A DNA stretch of 64,000 bases from Limisoma sp963590405 (GCA_963590405.1 CAVAPE010000004.1:5766-69765); one strand, 5' to 3'; counted from the stretch's first letter, positions 6,957-16,163 are shown. The notes: generated by a model from the sequence alone, not told the origin. Program-made: numbers and translations.

Positions 6957-8782
6957 TTCGCGATTTTCGTTTTTAGTCCAGTTGATGTGTACTGGTAAAT
7001 GAAGATTGAGGTATTGACAAAGCCACACCAGTTGCTTGCTCTCTCCAGATTGATGCATATTTCGTGGCCTTCAGCCTGCGGTAGAGCCTGGGTGAAGTCG
7101 TTGTTTGTCTTGAAGATAGCGCCGATGAAGTAGTTCATCACGTCATATCCGATTTCGTACATCCGCGGAACGGTGTTGGCAGGTTGCTCGTTGTACCAAT
7201 AGGCATATCTCGAAGCCAATGCCTTATCTTTCTCCAGCCGGTAGCGTGAGAAAATGTAGACATTGTTTGCCTTGAGGAAATTCTCATATTCGCTATAGAG
7301 CGACCATTCGGGATAGCCAAACACCGCAAACTGACCATCGTTTTTAGGCTCGGCATTGATGGCATCGACAAACGCCTTTACCTTCTTCAACGATGCTCGT
7401 GTGCTTGACGTAGGCACGAAAAGCGTCTTTTTCGAGCATACAAAATCAGCATTGTCCACGTTGACGCTGAACTGCGGCAAACTGCTCTGCTTCAACTGCT
7501 GGATGAGCGGTTTCTCTTCTGAGGTGTCGTCGGTCAGGTAAACAATGTCGTAGTCGGCAAATTTGTCCTCGATGTATTTGCGCACTGCTGAATACATATA
7601 GGATGACGGAGTGTTCATCAGCAAGAACTGGCTATTCTCATAGAACGAGTCATCGTTGATTGAAAATGCGTTGACCACGTTGATTTTGTTAGCCTCGCCA
7701 AATTCTGCAATAGGTTTGAGCAACTCCTCTTCAGAAGGGGCGAATATAATCTGCGATTTTTTTACATCAGCCTTGCCCAACACTTCGGAAAGGTTTGTGG
7801 AGTTCACATCGTAGACCGATAGGTTGACTTTCTTGCTCTTGTTGTCGTAGAGTGCCAGCAATGCGCCACGGTAAAACTCTTGATAGAATATCGCCTGGTT
7901 GCTCTTTGTCGAGAGCCGCGACTCAAACGGTAGCAGAATAGCCACGTTTACGCATTCGATTTTCGGATTCTCAACAGGCACCGTTGCTACAGTTTCTGTC
8001 GGTGTAGAGTTGGTTATCGGAACAGTTACCATTGAGCCTTTCTTCAGTTTCTCCACATCGGGGTTGGCTTCTCTTACTTGCTCAACAGGCACGCCATATT
8101 CTTGCGAAATTGATTCAAACGATTCTCCTTTTCCCACTTTGTCGTGCACAAACACTGTGCTTGGTTCTGTCATCGCCTGCTCCTTGTTGGTAGACTTCGG
8201 GATGAGAATTGTCATTCCCGTCTGGAAGTTTTCGGGCGAAACGCCAGGGTTTATTTCCAAAATGTCGGCAAGGCTGACATTGAAATTTACAGAAAGGCGA
8301 TAGAGTGTGTCGCCGGCCTTTACCACATAAGGAGTCGCTTCGCCACTCGCATCTACTGGTATGGTCAGTTCGGTGTCGGCCTTCAGACCATTGCGTGCTG
8401 ATGGGTTGGCGCTGAGAAGTTCGGCTACGGAAATCCCGTACATTTTGGCTATGCCGTAGATTGTTTCGCCGCTTTTCACATGGTGCTTGTGCGTTGACGG
8501 CAGAGCGACGGTCTTGGTGTTGCCGCCAAAGTCGGCTACTGGGAAATAGAGCGTCTGCCCAGCCTGCAAGCCATTGGCTACCGATGGGTTATACTTTATT
8601 ATTTCGTCTTTTGTTATGCCCAGTTCTTTAGAAATGCCATAAATGGTTTCTTTCTTTGCGACTGTACGATAGTAATACTGTGTGCCGCCGATATTGCGTG
8701 TGGGCAGTTGCAGTTGTGCCGTAGCAAATACTGGTGCTATGGAAATGCTTAATGCCGTGACAAATGTAAGTATCGATTTCAT
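6953..8782 (-). CDS. LysM-repeat protein with periplasmic-binding-protein-like domain
   Basis: A 609-residue exported protein. Residues 1-22 are a signal peptide (ending APVFATA). Four LysM repeats follow at about 38-81, 99-143, 151-195 and 210-256; the first three have the usual ETIYGIS, ETIYGIA and DTLYRLS start and the fourth (ESFESIS) is weaker. From about residue 275 the sequence (CVNVAILLPFES, then QEFYRGALLALYDN) resembles a type 1 periplasmic binding fold. LysM binds peptidoglycan glycans, so the protein probably sits on the wall in the periplasm; a ligand for the C-terminal domain is unknown. It lies 10 bp after dnaG and overlaps the next barrel gene by 4 bp. Confidence 0.85.
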   Translation of the reverse strand: MKSILTFVTALSISIAPVFATAQLQLPTRNIGGTQYYYRTVAKKETIYGISKELGITKDEIIKYNPSVANGLQAGQTLYFPVADFGGNTKTVALPSTHKHHVKSGETIYGIAKMYGISVAELLSANPSARNGLKADTELTIPVDASGEATPYVVKAGDTLYRLSVNFNVSLADILEINPGVSPENFQTGMTILIPKSTNKEQAMTEPSTVFVHDKVGKGESFESISQEYGVPVEQVREANPDVEKLKKGSMVTVPITNSTPTETVATVPVENPKIECVNVAILLPFESRLSTKSNQAIFYQEFYRGALLALYDNKSKKVNLSVYDVNSTNLSEVLGKADVKKSQIIFAPSEEELLKPIAEFGEANKINVVNAFSINDDSFYENSQFLLMNTPSSYMYSAVRKYIEDKFADYDIVYLTDDTSEEKPLIQQLKQSSLPQFSVNVDNADFVCSKKTLFVPTSSTRASLKKVKAFVDAINAEPKNDGQFAVFGYPEWSLYSEYENFLKANNVYIFSRYRLEKDKALASRYAYWYNEQPANTVPRMYEIGYDVMNYFIGAIFKTNNDFTQALPQAEGHEICINLERASNWCGFVNTSIFIYQYTSTGLKTKIAK

Positions 8783-8792
8783 AAATATTGCT

Positions 8793-10910
8793 TTAAGAAG
8801 GAATAATCACCCGGTTGTCAACCAGTTGCATCCTTATTGACCGTAGCGTGGATAATTCCTGCATCAATGCTGACACTTGATTGATGTCGTCAGATTCCTT
8901 ATATAATTTGTTTAGACTGTGTTCAATTTCGTTTATGCGGACAGAGATGATGGCAGCCTTCCACACGTTGAGCGCCTGCAGAACGAGGTCTTTCAACCGA
9001 TCGTACTCGCTTTCCACCTTAGCAAATTTGGTGTGAACCTTGCTTAACTGCTCCTTTTCTGTAACAAGGTCGATGGCGCCGTTTCGAATTTCGTCGTCGG
9101 GGGCGGAGCAAAGTCGTCGCTCAATGTAGCTCTGCTCAAACGCTATAAACTGCTGATTGTAGTCGTCGTTGTATTTCTCAATCAGAATTTTTCTCTGGTT
9201 GTTGCTCAACGGCTTGTCTGCACCAATGCCGATGTTTTGGATATTCTCGTTTAATTGGGCGTTTAACTTTTCAATCTCCTTGGGCAAATCGTTGTAGAAA
9301 TCGTCCAGGTACGACAACGCCTTTTCATATATCTTCTGGTACGTTGGCACGGTGAACGAAATCGATTCGGCAGACAACGCCAAATTCACTGCCTCCAGCA
9401 GCGTGATTTCCTTCACTTGATTGTCGGCATCTACCGCGGTAAAGATTTTTGTGCACATACCATATTTGGCAATGTAGCGGATTAAGTCGGTTTCATACAG
9501 CCGTTGACTTGAATCTTGGCTCTTCGGCTGCTGCGTCGCTGCTTGCGGTTCTTGGGTAGCAACAGTCGGCTGTGGTTCTTCGTCGTCCTTCTTCTTAAAG
9601 CGATCTTTCGATTGCTCTCTGAGTGTGGCTTTCTTTACCTCCGACAGCAGAATCTTTTCGTCAATATCAAAGCGGTTGCTGCACTCTTTTATATAGATTG
9701 TCCGGGTAATCTCCTGTGGGATTACCGAGATCGACTTTACTATGTCTTGAATTGCCTCCGATTTCTTTATCGGGTCGTCTTCGATGCCGTTGAGCAGAAT
9801 CGAAATCTTAAACTTGATGAAATCGGTTTCGTGCGATTTGATAAATTCCTGAAACTCTGTGGCATTATGCTTCTTGGCAAAACTGTCGGGGTCGTCGCCG
9901 TCGGGCAGCAAGAGCACTTTGATGTTCATGCCTTCTGCCAGTAGCAAGTCAATACCTCTCAAGGAGGCTTTGATGCCCGCCGAGTCGCCATCGTAGAGCA
10001 CCGTGATGTTGTCGGTGAAACGGTGTATTTTGCGTATCTGCCCTTCGGTCAGTGATGTTCCCGATGATGCCACCACATTCTCTATGCCAGCCTGGTGCAT
10101 CGACAAGACATCGGTGTAACCCTCCACAAGGAAACATTTGTCGCTGTCAACAATCGCTTTCTTGGCTTGGTATAGTCCGTAGAGTTCGTTTTTCTTCTTG
10201 TAGATGATGGACTCCGGGGAGTTAACGTATTTGGCAGGGTCTTTCTTGAGTGTTCTGCCGCCGAACGCAATTACCTTGCCAGCAATGTTGAGCACCGGAA
10301 ACATAACGCGCCCTTTGAAGCGGTCGTAGAAGCCGTGGTCGCCTTTGATGCACAACCCTGTATCAACTGCAAACTGCGGGTTGTAGCCTTCTTTTTTGAT
10401 GGCGTTGTGGAGGTCTGTGCGGGACTCCATAGAATATCCCAAATGGAATTTCTTGATAGTAGCATCGGTAAATTCGCGCTCGTAGAAGTACGATAGTCCA
10501 ATGCTCCGACCTTCGTCGGTGTCAAACAGATTGTGCTCAAAATGTTTGAGAGCGAAATCGTTGACGATGAGCATGTTCTCCCGTTCGGATTGGGCTTGTT
10601 TTTCTTCGTCGGTAAGTTCCCGCTCTTTTATCTCGATGTTATATTTGTGGGCAAGATATTTCAGCGCTTCATAGTACGACATCTGCTCGTGCTCCATTAT
10701 GAAGTTCACGGGACTGCCGCCTTTGCCGCAACTGAAACATTTGCAGATGCCTTTTGCCCGAGACACGCTGAACGACGGGGTCTTTTCGCTATGGAAAGGG
10801 CAAAGCCCTACATAGTTGGACCCGCGTCGGCGTAGGTGCACAAAATCAGAAACGACGTCGACAATGTCGGCGGCATCAAGGATTTTTTCAACTGTCTCTT
10901 TCTCTATCAT
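8793..10910 (-). CDS. dnaG: DNA primase DnaG
   Basis: Makes RNA primers at the replication fork together with DnaB. The 705-residue protein has the N-terminal CHC2 zinc finger with Cys37, His40, Cys58 and Cys61, the catalytic core (YVNSPESIIYKK, LYGLYQAKKAI), and a TOPRIM domain with FLVEGYTDVLSMHQ and YDGDSAGIKA. A Gln/Pro-rich linker (about 438-470) leads to a C-terminal helicase-binding-type helical region. It lies 26 bp downstream of galE and 10 bp upstream of the LysM gene. Confidence 0.96.
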   Translation of the reverse strand: MIEKETVEKILDAADIVDVVSDFVHLRRRGSNYVGLCPFHSEKTPSFSVSRAKGICKCFSCGKGGSPVNFIMEHEQMSYYEALKYLAHKYNIEIKERELTDEEKQAQSERENMLIVNDFALKHFEHNLFDTDEGRSIGLSYFYEREFTDATIKKFHLGYSMESRTDLHNAIKKEGYNPQFAVDTGLCIKGDHGFYDRFKGRVMFPVLNIAGKVIAFGGRTLKKDPAKYVNSPESIIYKKKNELYGLYQAKKAIVDSDKCFLVEGYTDVLSMHQAGIENVVASSGTSLTEGQIRKIHRFTDNITVLYDGDSAGIKASLRGIDLLLAEGMNIKVLLLPDGDDPDSFAKKHNATEFQEFIKSHETDFIKFKISILLNGIEDDPIKKSEAIQDIVKSISVIPQEITRTIYIKECSNRFDIDEKILLSEVKKATLREQSKDRFKKKDDEEPQPTVATQEPQAATQQPKSQDSSQRLYETDLIRYIAKYGMCTKIFTAVDADNQVKEITLLEAVNLALSAESISFTVPTYQKIYEKALSYLDDFYNDLPKEIEKLNAQLNENIQNIGIGADKPLSNNQRKILIEKYNDDYNQQFIAFEQSYIERRLCSAPDDEIRNGAIDLVTEKEQLSKVHTKFAKVESEYDRLKDLVLQALNVWKAAIISVRINEIEHSLNKLYKESDDINQVSALMQELSTLRSIRMQLVDNRVIIPS

Positions 10911-10936
10911 CGAGCGTTACTTTTATGAAAGTATTA

Positions 10937-11971
10937 TTACATTATTCCGCGTTCGCGCAACTTGAGTTGCCATTTCCATGCGGAAATCATCGTGTCTTCG
11001 AGTGTGGCCTCCGCTTTCCAGCCGAGCACGGTGTTGGCTTTGTGAGGCTCTGCCCACACTTTTACGATGTCGCCCTCGCGTCGCCCTACAATCTTGTGAG
11101 GTACGGCAACGCCTGTGGCTTTCTCGAATGTATTGATAAGTTCCAAAACCGACACGCCTTTGCCTGTGCCGAGGTTGAATATTTCTATTGGGTCGGTGTC
11201 TGGATTGTCGAGCATGCGCTTGATGGCAATTACGTGCGCCTTTGCCAAGTCTACAACGTTGATGAAGTCGCGGATGCAAGAGCCGTCAGGGGTATCGTAA
11301 TCGTCGCCAAACACGCTCAACTCCTTGCGCACGCCAATGGCAGTTTGGGTGAGGTAGGGGATGAGGTTTTGCGGCACGCCGTTTGGCAATTCGCCGATTT
11401 CAGCACTCGGATGCGCTCCGACTGGATTGAAGTAGCGGAGAATGATACTTTTATAGTTGACACCAGAATTGATTGCGTCGGTAATAATCTCTTCGCTGAT
11501 TTGCTTGGTGTTGCCGTAAGGCGAAGTTGCTTTCTTGATTGGCGCAGATTCGTCGACCGGGTTTGTGTCGGGCTCGCCGTAGACGGTGCACGACGACGAG
11601 AACACAATGCCTTTAACCCCAAATTCGGGCATCAACTCAAGCAGGTTGATGAGGGTGTTGAGGTTGTTGCGATAGTAGAGCAGAGGCTTGTGCATAGATT
11701 CTCCCACGGCCTTGCTCGCCGCAAAGTTGATTATGCCGCAGATGTCGGGATAGTCAACAAAAAGTTTGCGTAGTTGTGCCATGTCGGAGCAGTCGCCCTC
11801 CACAAAGATTGGCATTATGCCTGTGATTGCCTTGATGCCGTTAAGTACGTCACGATTGCTATTAGAAAGGTCGTCGATTATTACCACTTCATATCCGGCG
11901 TTTTGTAGTTCTACTACAGTGTGTGAGCCAATATAGCCCGTTCCGCCGGTAACCAAAATCCGTTGTCTCAT
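10937..11971 (-). CDS. galE: UDP-glucose 4-epimerase
   Basis: Interconverts UDP-glucose and UDP-galactose using bound NAD, in the cytosol. The 344-residue short-chain dehydrogenase-like protein has the Rossmann motif GGTGYIGSH (9-17), the catalytic SSSCTVYG and YGNTK (YxxxK) motifs, and the RYFNPVGAHPS segment specific to GalE. Length is normal. It is the first gene of galE-dnaG-LysM-barrel and has a good promoter (TTTG-N19-TATTTTTG) divergent from the HAD phosphatase gene. Confidence 0.95.
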   Translation of the reverse strand: MRQRILVTGGTGYIGSHTVVELQNAGYEVVIIDDLSNSNRDVLNGIKAITGIMPIFVEGDCSDMAQLRKLFVDYPDICGIINFAASKAVGESMHKPLLYYRNNLNTLINLLELMPEFGVKGIVFSSSCTVYGEPDTNPVDESAPIKKATSPYGNTKQISEEIITDAINSGVNYKSIILRYFNPVGAHPSAEIGELPNGVPQNLIPYLTQTAIGVRKELSVFGDDYDTPDGSCIRDFINVVDLAKAHVIAIKRMLDNPDTDPIEIFNLGTGKGVSVLELINTFEKATGVAVPHKIVGRREGDIVKVWAEPHKANTVLGWKAEATLEDTMISAWKWQLKLRERGIM

Positions 11972-11989
11972 ATTGTGAAAAATTTACTA

Positions 11990-12020
11990 CAAAAATAATG
12001 AATCCCTATATATCTACAAA
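11990..12020 (-). promoter_or_regulatory. Promoter of the galE operon
   Basis: On the minus strand a -33 TTTG (12020-12017) is followed after 19 bp by the -7 box TATTTTTG (11997-11990). The layout matches the Bacteroidota consensus. Confidence 0.65.
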
Positions 12021-12030
12021 ATCTGTGACT

Positions 12031-12038
12031 TATCTTTG
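12031..12038 (+). promoter_or_regulatory. Putative -7 box of the HAD phosphatase gene
   Basis: TATCTTTG matches TAnnTTTG. It overlaps an in-frame ATG at 12036, so translation must begin later, at the ATG at 12066. Confidence 0.5.
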
Positions 12039-12065
12039 CATATCGAAACACAGACGGTTTCTAAT

Positions 12066-12801
12066 ATGGATAAGGATATTTTCAAAGGTATAAAAACGGT
12101 TTTCATCGACTTGGACGATACAATCTGGGACTTTACTGCCAACTCGAAGGTGGCGATGAAAATGGTGTATGAGAAATATGGACTTCAGGAGCAATGCCCC
12201 TATGAGGTGTTTGAGCAGACTTATTTTCCCCTATGAAGTGTTTGAGCAGACTTATTTTCCTATAAATATAGAGTTGTGGACGCTCTATCATCACGGAAAA
12301 ATAACTAAGGAATATCTCAAAGCGGAGCGTTTCCGTCGCTCGTTTGAGCAATGTGGCATTGTCTGCGACAATCCGAGCGCATTCGATTACGATTATTTGG
12401 AAACCATCGTTACGCTAAAGCAAGTCGTCGACGGTGCGCCTGAGTTGTTGAAGCATTTGACCAAGAGGGGAAAGGTGCATGTGCTGAGCAATGGTTTTGC
12501 AAATCTTCAATTCCGAAAATTACAGTCGGGAGGTCTGGATAAGTATATTTCAGAACTGATCCTTTCCGACGATATTAACGTGACGAAACCGGATAAGCGT
12601 CTGTTTGACTATGCTTTGCAAAGAGTTGGTGGCGAGGCTGAAACGACCGTGATGATTGGCGATAACTATGATGCTGACATCTTGGGCGCAATCAATGCGG
12701 GATGGCGCACGGTCTTCTTCAACAAAAAAGGTGAAAAGATAGAAGACGATAGGGCAGACCTGACTGTTGATAGGTTGGTCGACATCATTCCATTTTTTTA
12801 G
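12066..12801 (+). pseudogene. yjjG: YjjG-family HAD pyrimidine 5'-nucleotidase, frameshifted by a 31-bp duplication
   Basis: HAD-superfamily phosphatase. The first part (12066-12236) carries the nucleophile motif IDLDDTIWDF. The second part, in another frame to 12801, carries LSNGF (motif II), the Lys of VTKPD (motif III) and MIGDNYDADILG (motif IV). Order and spacing fit YjjG-type nucleotidases that dephosphorylate non-canonical pyrimidine nucleotides. A 31-bp unit repeated at 12197-12260 breaks the frame; removing one copy rejoins EQCPYEVFEQTYFPINIEL in a normal protein of about 234 residues. The copies differ by one synonymous base (GAG/GAA for Glu), which suggests an assembly join. Start 12066 is chosen because the -7 box covers the earlier ATG. 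Confidence 0.8.
12197..12260 (+). repeat. Tandem 31-bp duplication inside the HAD gene
   Basis: The segment CCCCTATGA(G/A)GTGTTTGAGC and its continuation to TTATTTTCC occurs at 12197-12229 and again at 12228-12260, with period 31 and a single mismatch. Because 31 is not a multiple of three it shifts the reading frame. Confidence 0.95.
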
Positions 12802-13396
12802 CCGACACAATGCAGACTCCGTCAATGTCTGCAAGTCGCTTTTGTAGCGATTCCGCTTCGTCGGAACGTATGGCGACGGTCATATAGCAGCAGTTGTCGA
12901 ATATTTGTCCCAAAATTTGCAAATCGTCGCCCTTCACGATTTTCATCACATCGTTCATCGACAAATAAGGGAATGAGAACTCTACGGCGGTCTGCTCGTG
13001 GCATTCGATGATTTCTCCATTGCGTATGGCTTCTGCAGCCGCCTCGCGGTAGGCAACAATCAATCCCGAAGTGCCTAATTTGATGCCGCCGAAGTAGCGC
13101 ACAACGACAATCACAACGTTGGTCAATTCAAAAGAATTTATCTGCCCCAATATCGGCTTTCCCGCGGTGCCTGAGGGCTCTCCGTTGTCGTTCGACAGGA
13201 ATTCGGTTCTTTCTGCGCCAATCATATATGCCCAGCAGACGTGACGGGCATCGAAATATTTCTTCTGGTAAACCTTAACGATGTCTTTTGCCTCTTCTGC
13301 ACTATTCGCCGGATGCGCAAACGACAGAAATTTGCTCATCTTCTCTTTGTAGAGACCTTCCGACGGGGCTTTGATTGTCTTGAAAAAATCGCTCAT
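12785..13396 (-). CDS. yigZ: YigZ/IMPACT family protein (UPF0029)
   Basis: A 203-residue YigZ-type protein. The N-terminal UPF0029 domain has the start TIKAPSEGLYKEKMSKFL, then SNDNGEPSGTAGKPILGQI and VVVVRYFGGIKLGTSGLI, which are the most conserved motifs of the family. The C-terminal part is a small EF-G domain V-like fold. The family is related to the eukaryotic translation regulator IMPACT, but the bacterial role is not settled. It is convergent with the HAD gene, overlapping by 17 bp. Its only visible -7 box ends 4 bp before the ATG. Confidence 0.9.
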   Translation of the reverse strand: MSDFFKTIKAPSEGLYKEKMSKFLSFAHPANSAEEAKDIVKVYQKKYFDARHVCWAYMIGAERTEFLSNDNGEPSGTAGKPILGQINSFELTNVVIVVVRYFGGIKLGTSGLIVAYREAAAEAIRNGEIIECHEQTAVEFSFPYLSMNDVMKIVKGDDLQILGQIFDNCCYMTVAIRSDEAESLQKRLADIDGVCIVSAKKME

Positions 13397-13400
13397 ACTG

Positions 13401-13408
13401 CAAAAATA
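13401..13408 (-). promoter_or_regulatory. -7 box abutting the yigZ start
   Basis: TATTTTTG on the minus strand ends 4 bp before the ATG, so transcription from it would give a leaderless or nearly leaderless message. Confidence 0.4.
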
Positions 13409-13486
13409 CTACTATTGCAGGAATGTGGCAACAACTTGCACTGATTACCAGCCTAATCGAGATTTATTAAGAAAGAAAAGGATTTA

Positions 13487-13522
13487 TTTGTATCGGAGAT
13501 TTTCAAGAAATTCTTAACTTTG
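13487..13522 (+). promoter_or_regulatory. Promoter of the DUF4494 gene
   Basis: -33 TTTG (13487-13490) and -7 TAACTTTG (13515-13522), 24 bp apart, slightly longer than usual. The expected transcript start lies after 13524, which excludes the first in-frame ATG there. Confidence 0.55.
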
Positions 13523-13544
13523 TGTGAATTTTAAAGATATAAGA

Positions 13545-13994
13545 ATGGCAACTTGGTTTGAATGTAAAGTAAAATATGAAAAGTTGACCGAGAACGGTCA
13601 GCAGAAAGCAGTGACAGAACCTTATTTGGTAGATGCCCTTTCGTTTACAGAGGCAGAGGCTCGCATCATCGAGGAGATGACTCCCTTTGTGACGAACGGC
13701 GAACTGAAGGTCACGGCTGTGAAACGTACCAATATCGCTGAAATCTTCTGGGATGAAGAGGGCGACAAATGGTATAAGGTGAAAGTCAACTTCGTCACTA
13801 TCGACGAAAAAACTGCGGTCGAGAAGAAAACTGCCAACTTCATGATGGTTCAGGCTGCGGATTTCAAGAAGGCATTTGAAAACTTTATGGACGGCATGAA
13901 GGGAACAATGTCCGACTTTGAAATCGCGTCGATAACAGAAACCATGATTATGGACGTGTATAAAGAAGATCTCGGCGGCTCAGCAGAGTCATAG
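13545..13994 (+). CDS. DUF4494 family protein
   Basis: A 149-residue acidic cytosolic protein with no signal peptide or membrane segment. MATWFECKVKYEK, then PYLVDALSFTEAEARIIEEM and IAEIFWDEEGDKWYKVKV, are what I associate with the DUF4494 family, which is confined largely to Bacteroidota. No function is known and no catalytic motif is apparent. The ATG at 13545 is preferred over 13524 because the promoter -7 box ends at 13522. It lies 8 bp before yggS and probably shares its transcript. Confidence 0.75.
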   Translation: MATWFECKVKYEKLTENGQQKAVTEPYLVDALSFTEAEARIIEEMTPFVTNGELKVTAVKRTNIAEIFWDEEGDKWYKVKVNFVTIDEKTAVEKKTANFMMVQAADFKKAFENFMDGMKGTMSDFEIASITETMIMDVYKEDLGGSAES

Positions 13995-14002
13995 GATTGG
14001 TT

Positions 14003-14674
14003 ATGTCGCAAATAGCAGAAAATATTAAAGAAGTTTTATCGAAACTGCCAAATGGTGTAAGCCTTGTGGCAGTTTCGAAATTTCATCCTATAGAGTCGCT
14101 TAAAGAAGCATATTCTGCTGGTCAGCGCATCTTCGGCGAAAGCCGTGCGCAGGAACTTGTGGTGAAGCAGCCGCAAATGCCAGACGATGTGGAATGGCAC
14201 TTTATCGGCCATTTGCAGACCAACAAGATTAAGTCTGTATTGCCTATTGCCTCGCTAATTCATAGCGTTGACAGTGAGAACCTTTTGCGGGCAATCAATG
14301 CCGAAGCGGCAAAAATAGGTAAGGTTGCAAATGTGCTTTTGGAATTGCATGTGGCTAAGGAGGAAAGCAAATTCGGCTTCACAGCCGATGCCTGCAAGCG
14401 GCTGTTTGACGACGGTTTGCTGTCACAACTCCCGAATGTGAAAATTTGCGGAGTGATGGGGATGGCAACCAATACGGACGACGAAGATGAAATCCGCAAG
14501 GAGTTTAAATTGATTCAATTAATTTTTGAAGCCCTAAAATCGAATTATTTTTCAGATAAGCCTTATTTTCGGGAAGTCAGTATGGGAATGAGCGACTATT
14601 ACTTGATTGCAATTGAAGAAGGTGCAACGATGGTGAGAGTCGGTAGTCACATATTTGGTCCTCGTCAATATTAA
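14003..14674 (+). CDS. yggS: YggS family PLP-binding homeostasis protein
   Basis: A 223-residue pyridoxal-phosphate carrier of the YggS/PROSC (YBL036C) family, a single TIM-barrel related to the N domain of alanine racemase. The PLP lysine is Lys26 in LVAVSKFHP. Other family motifs are FGESRAQELVVK, WHFIGHLQTNKIK, SKFGF and the C-terminal VSMGMSDYYLIAIEEGATMVRVGS. It helps control free PLP and has no known enzyme activity. ATG 14003 is preferred to an upstream TTG at 13997. It follows DUF4494 by 8 bp and precedes the sugar transporter by 45 bp. Confidence 0.93.
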   Translation: MSQIAENIKEVLSKLPNGVSLVAVSKFHPIESLKEAYSAGQRIFGESRAQELVVKQPQMPDDVEWHFIGHLQTNKIKSVLPIASLIHSVDSENLLRAINAEAAKIGKVANVLLELHVAKEESKFGFTADACKRLFDDGLLSQLPNVKICGVMGMATNTDDEDEIRKEFKLIQLIFEALKSNYFSDKPYFREVSMGMSDYYLIAIEEGATMVRVGSHIFGPRQY

Positions 14675-14719
14675 ACAAATTTACAAACTTAATATCAATC
14701 ACTTAAAATCTAAAAAATT

Positions 14720-16015
14720 ATGACGCAAGAGAAGAAAAATTACACATTGCCTATCGTGGTGATGTTCTTCCTGTTTGCAATGATTTCTTTCGTGACAGGT
14801 TTTCAAAACCCATTTGGAGTAATCCTTAAGAGCCAATTCGAAATGACGAATTTGGAGTCGCAGTTGGGTAATGCAGCAAACTTTATTGCCTATGCAGTTA
14901 TGGGTGTGCCGGCTGGTATGATTCTGCAAAAGAAGGGATTCAAATTCTCGTCGATTGCAGCGATGGTTGTCGGCATTGTCGGCGTTGCTTTGATGTTTGT
15001 GGCAAGCACATTTGAAAGCAAAACTGAGATTATCAGCACATACTTGTGCGGTGCTTTTGTCGCTGGTTTCTCAATGTGTATGCTCAACACACTTGTTAAC
15101 CCGATGCTCAACACTCTCGGTGGTGGTGGTAAAACTGGTAACCAGTTGCTCCAATTCGGCGGCGCTTGCAACTCTTTAGGCGCAACTATCTGCCCAGTGC
15201 TCGTTGGCTATTTGATGGGTAGCAACCTTAATGGCTTGAGCCTTACTGCAGCCCGTCCAGCATTGTGGATTGCTATGGGTATCTTCGCCTTTGGTATAAT
15301 CGTATTGTTGTTCTCTAAACTCCCAGAACCATTCTTGGAGGACGTAAGAACAAACAAGAGAGTCAATGTTAAAGACGGTGCTACAATCGCTGGAGCATTG
15401 AAGTTCCGTCATTTCGCATTGGGCACAGTGGCTATCTTCTTCTATGTAGGTATCGAAGTGGGTATTCCTAATATCGCCAACTTGTTTATGACCAACCAAA
15501 TCGCTATGGAGCCGTCAGCAGCTGGCTCGTTGGTGGGTACATATTGGTTGCTTATGCTCTTCGGACGTTTGATTGGTGGCTCGCTTGGTGCAAAATTCTC
15601 AAGTCGCTCGCAGTTGGCTTTCGTGGCAACTATCGCAATGCTCTTTATGATTGTCGCAATATTCGCACCAACAGACGTTCAGGTTTCTATCCCTGGCTAT
15701 AACAATATGTCGTTCACAATGATTCAGGCACCTGTAAACGTGCTGTTCTTCGTGCTCTGCGGCCTTTGCACATCAGTAATGTGGGGCGGCATCTACAACC
15801 TCGCAGCAGAAGGTCTTGGCAAGTACACTGCAGTTGCTTCTGGTATCTTTATGGTAATGGTTTGCGGCGGCGGTATCCTCCCGTTGATTCAAAGTTCTAT
15901 CGCTGATGCAACTACATATTTGACAAGCTATTGGGTGCTTGTTGCCGCTATGGCTTACATCCTGTTCTATGCATTGGTAGGCAGCCGCGTGAAAAGCGTT
16001 TGGAAGGAATATTAA
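14720..16015 (+). CDS. Sugar MFS transporter, FucP/GluP (FHS) family
   Basis: A 431-residue inner-membrane protein with about 12 predicted transmembrane helices. FLFAMISFVTGFQNPFGVIL near the N terminus and the long hydrophobic stretches match the fucose-glucose-galactose proton symporter branch of the major facilitator superfamily. The substrate cannot be told from sequence; L-fucose, glucose or galactose are the usual ones. It lies 45 bp after yggS on the same strand without a clear promoter, and ends at a strong terminator, so DUF4494-yggS-transporter is a likely operon. Confidence 0.88.
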   Translation: MTQEKKNYTLPIVVMFFLFAMISFVTGFQNPFGVILKSQFEMTNLESQLGNAANFIAYAVMGVPAGMILQKKGFKFSSIAAMVVGIVGVALMFVASTFESKTEIISTYLCGAFVAGFSMCMLNTLVNPMLNTLGGGGKTGNQLLQFGGACNSLGATICPVLVGYLMGSNLNGLSLTAARPALWIAMGIFAFGIIVLLFSKLPEPFLEDVRTNKRVNVKDGATIAGALKFRHFALGTVAIFFYVGIEVGIPNIANLFMTNQIAMEPSAAGSLVGTYWLLMLFGRLIGGSLGAKFSSRSQLAFVATIAMLFMIVAIFAPTDVQVSIPGYNNMSFTMIQAPVNVLFFVLCGLCTSVMWGGIYNLAAEGLGKYTAVASGIFMVMVCGGGILPLIQSSIADATTYLTSYWVLVAAMAYILFYALVGSRVKSVWKEY

Positions 16016-16037
16016 AAGTAAAAATTATTGAATAATC

Positions 16038-16082
16038 ATTGTCCACAAATGGCATATTCTGCCATTTGTGGACAATTTCTTT
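16038..16082 (+). terminator. Rho-independent terminator after the MFS gene
   Basis: Perfect 17-bp stem at 16038-16054 and 16060-16076 with a 5-base loop (TATTC), followed by TTCTTT. It closes the DUF4494-yggS-MFS transcript ahead of transketolase. Confidence 0.85.
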
Positions 16083-16163
16083 GTAACGGGTTGAATATAT
16101 GCCCGAAAATTCGTAATTTCGCAAAAAATCATAGAATAAAAAATCTGATAATATTCAGTGTCA

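Noticed and set aside
6957..7058. In-frame extension upstream of the PorT-like barrel
   Set aside because: The sequence lies inside the LysM gene and would bury a clear signal peptide that begins at 6956.
12190..12265. A mobile element insertion as the cause of the HAD frameshift
   Set aside because: No inverted repeats, transposase or target-site duplication are present; the lesion is a simple 31-bp tandem repeat.
13997..14002. TTG start for yggS
   Set aside because: An ATG lies two codons later and fits the family N terminus; TTG use is not needed.
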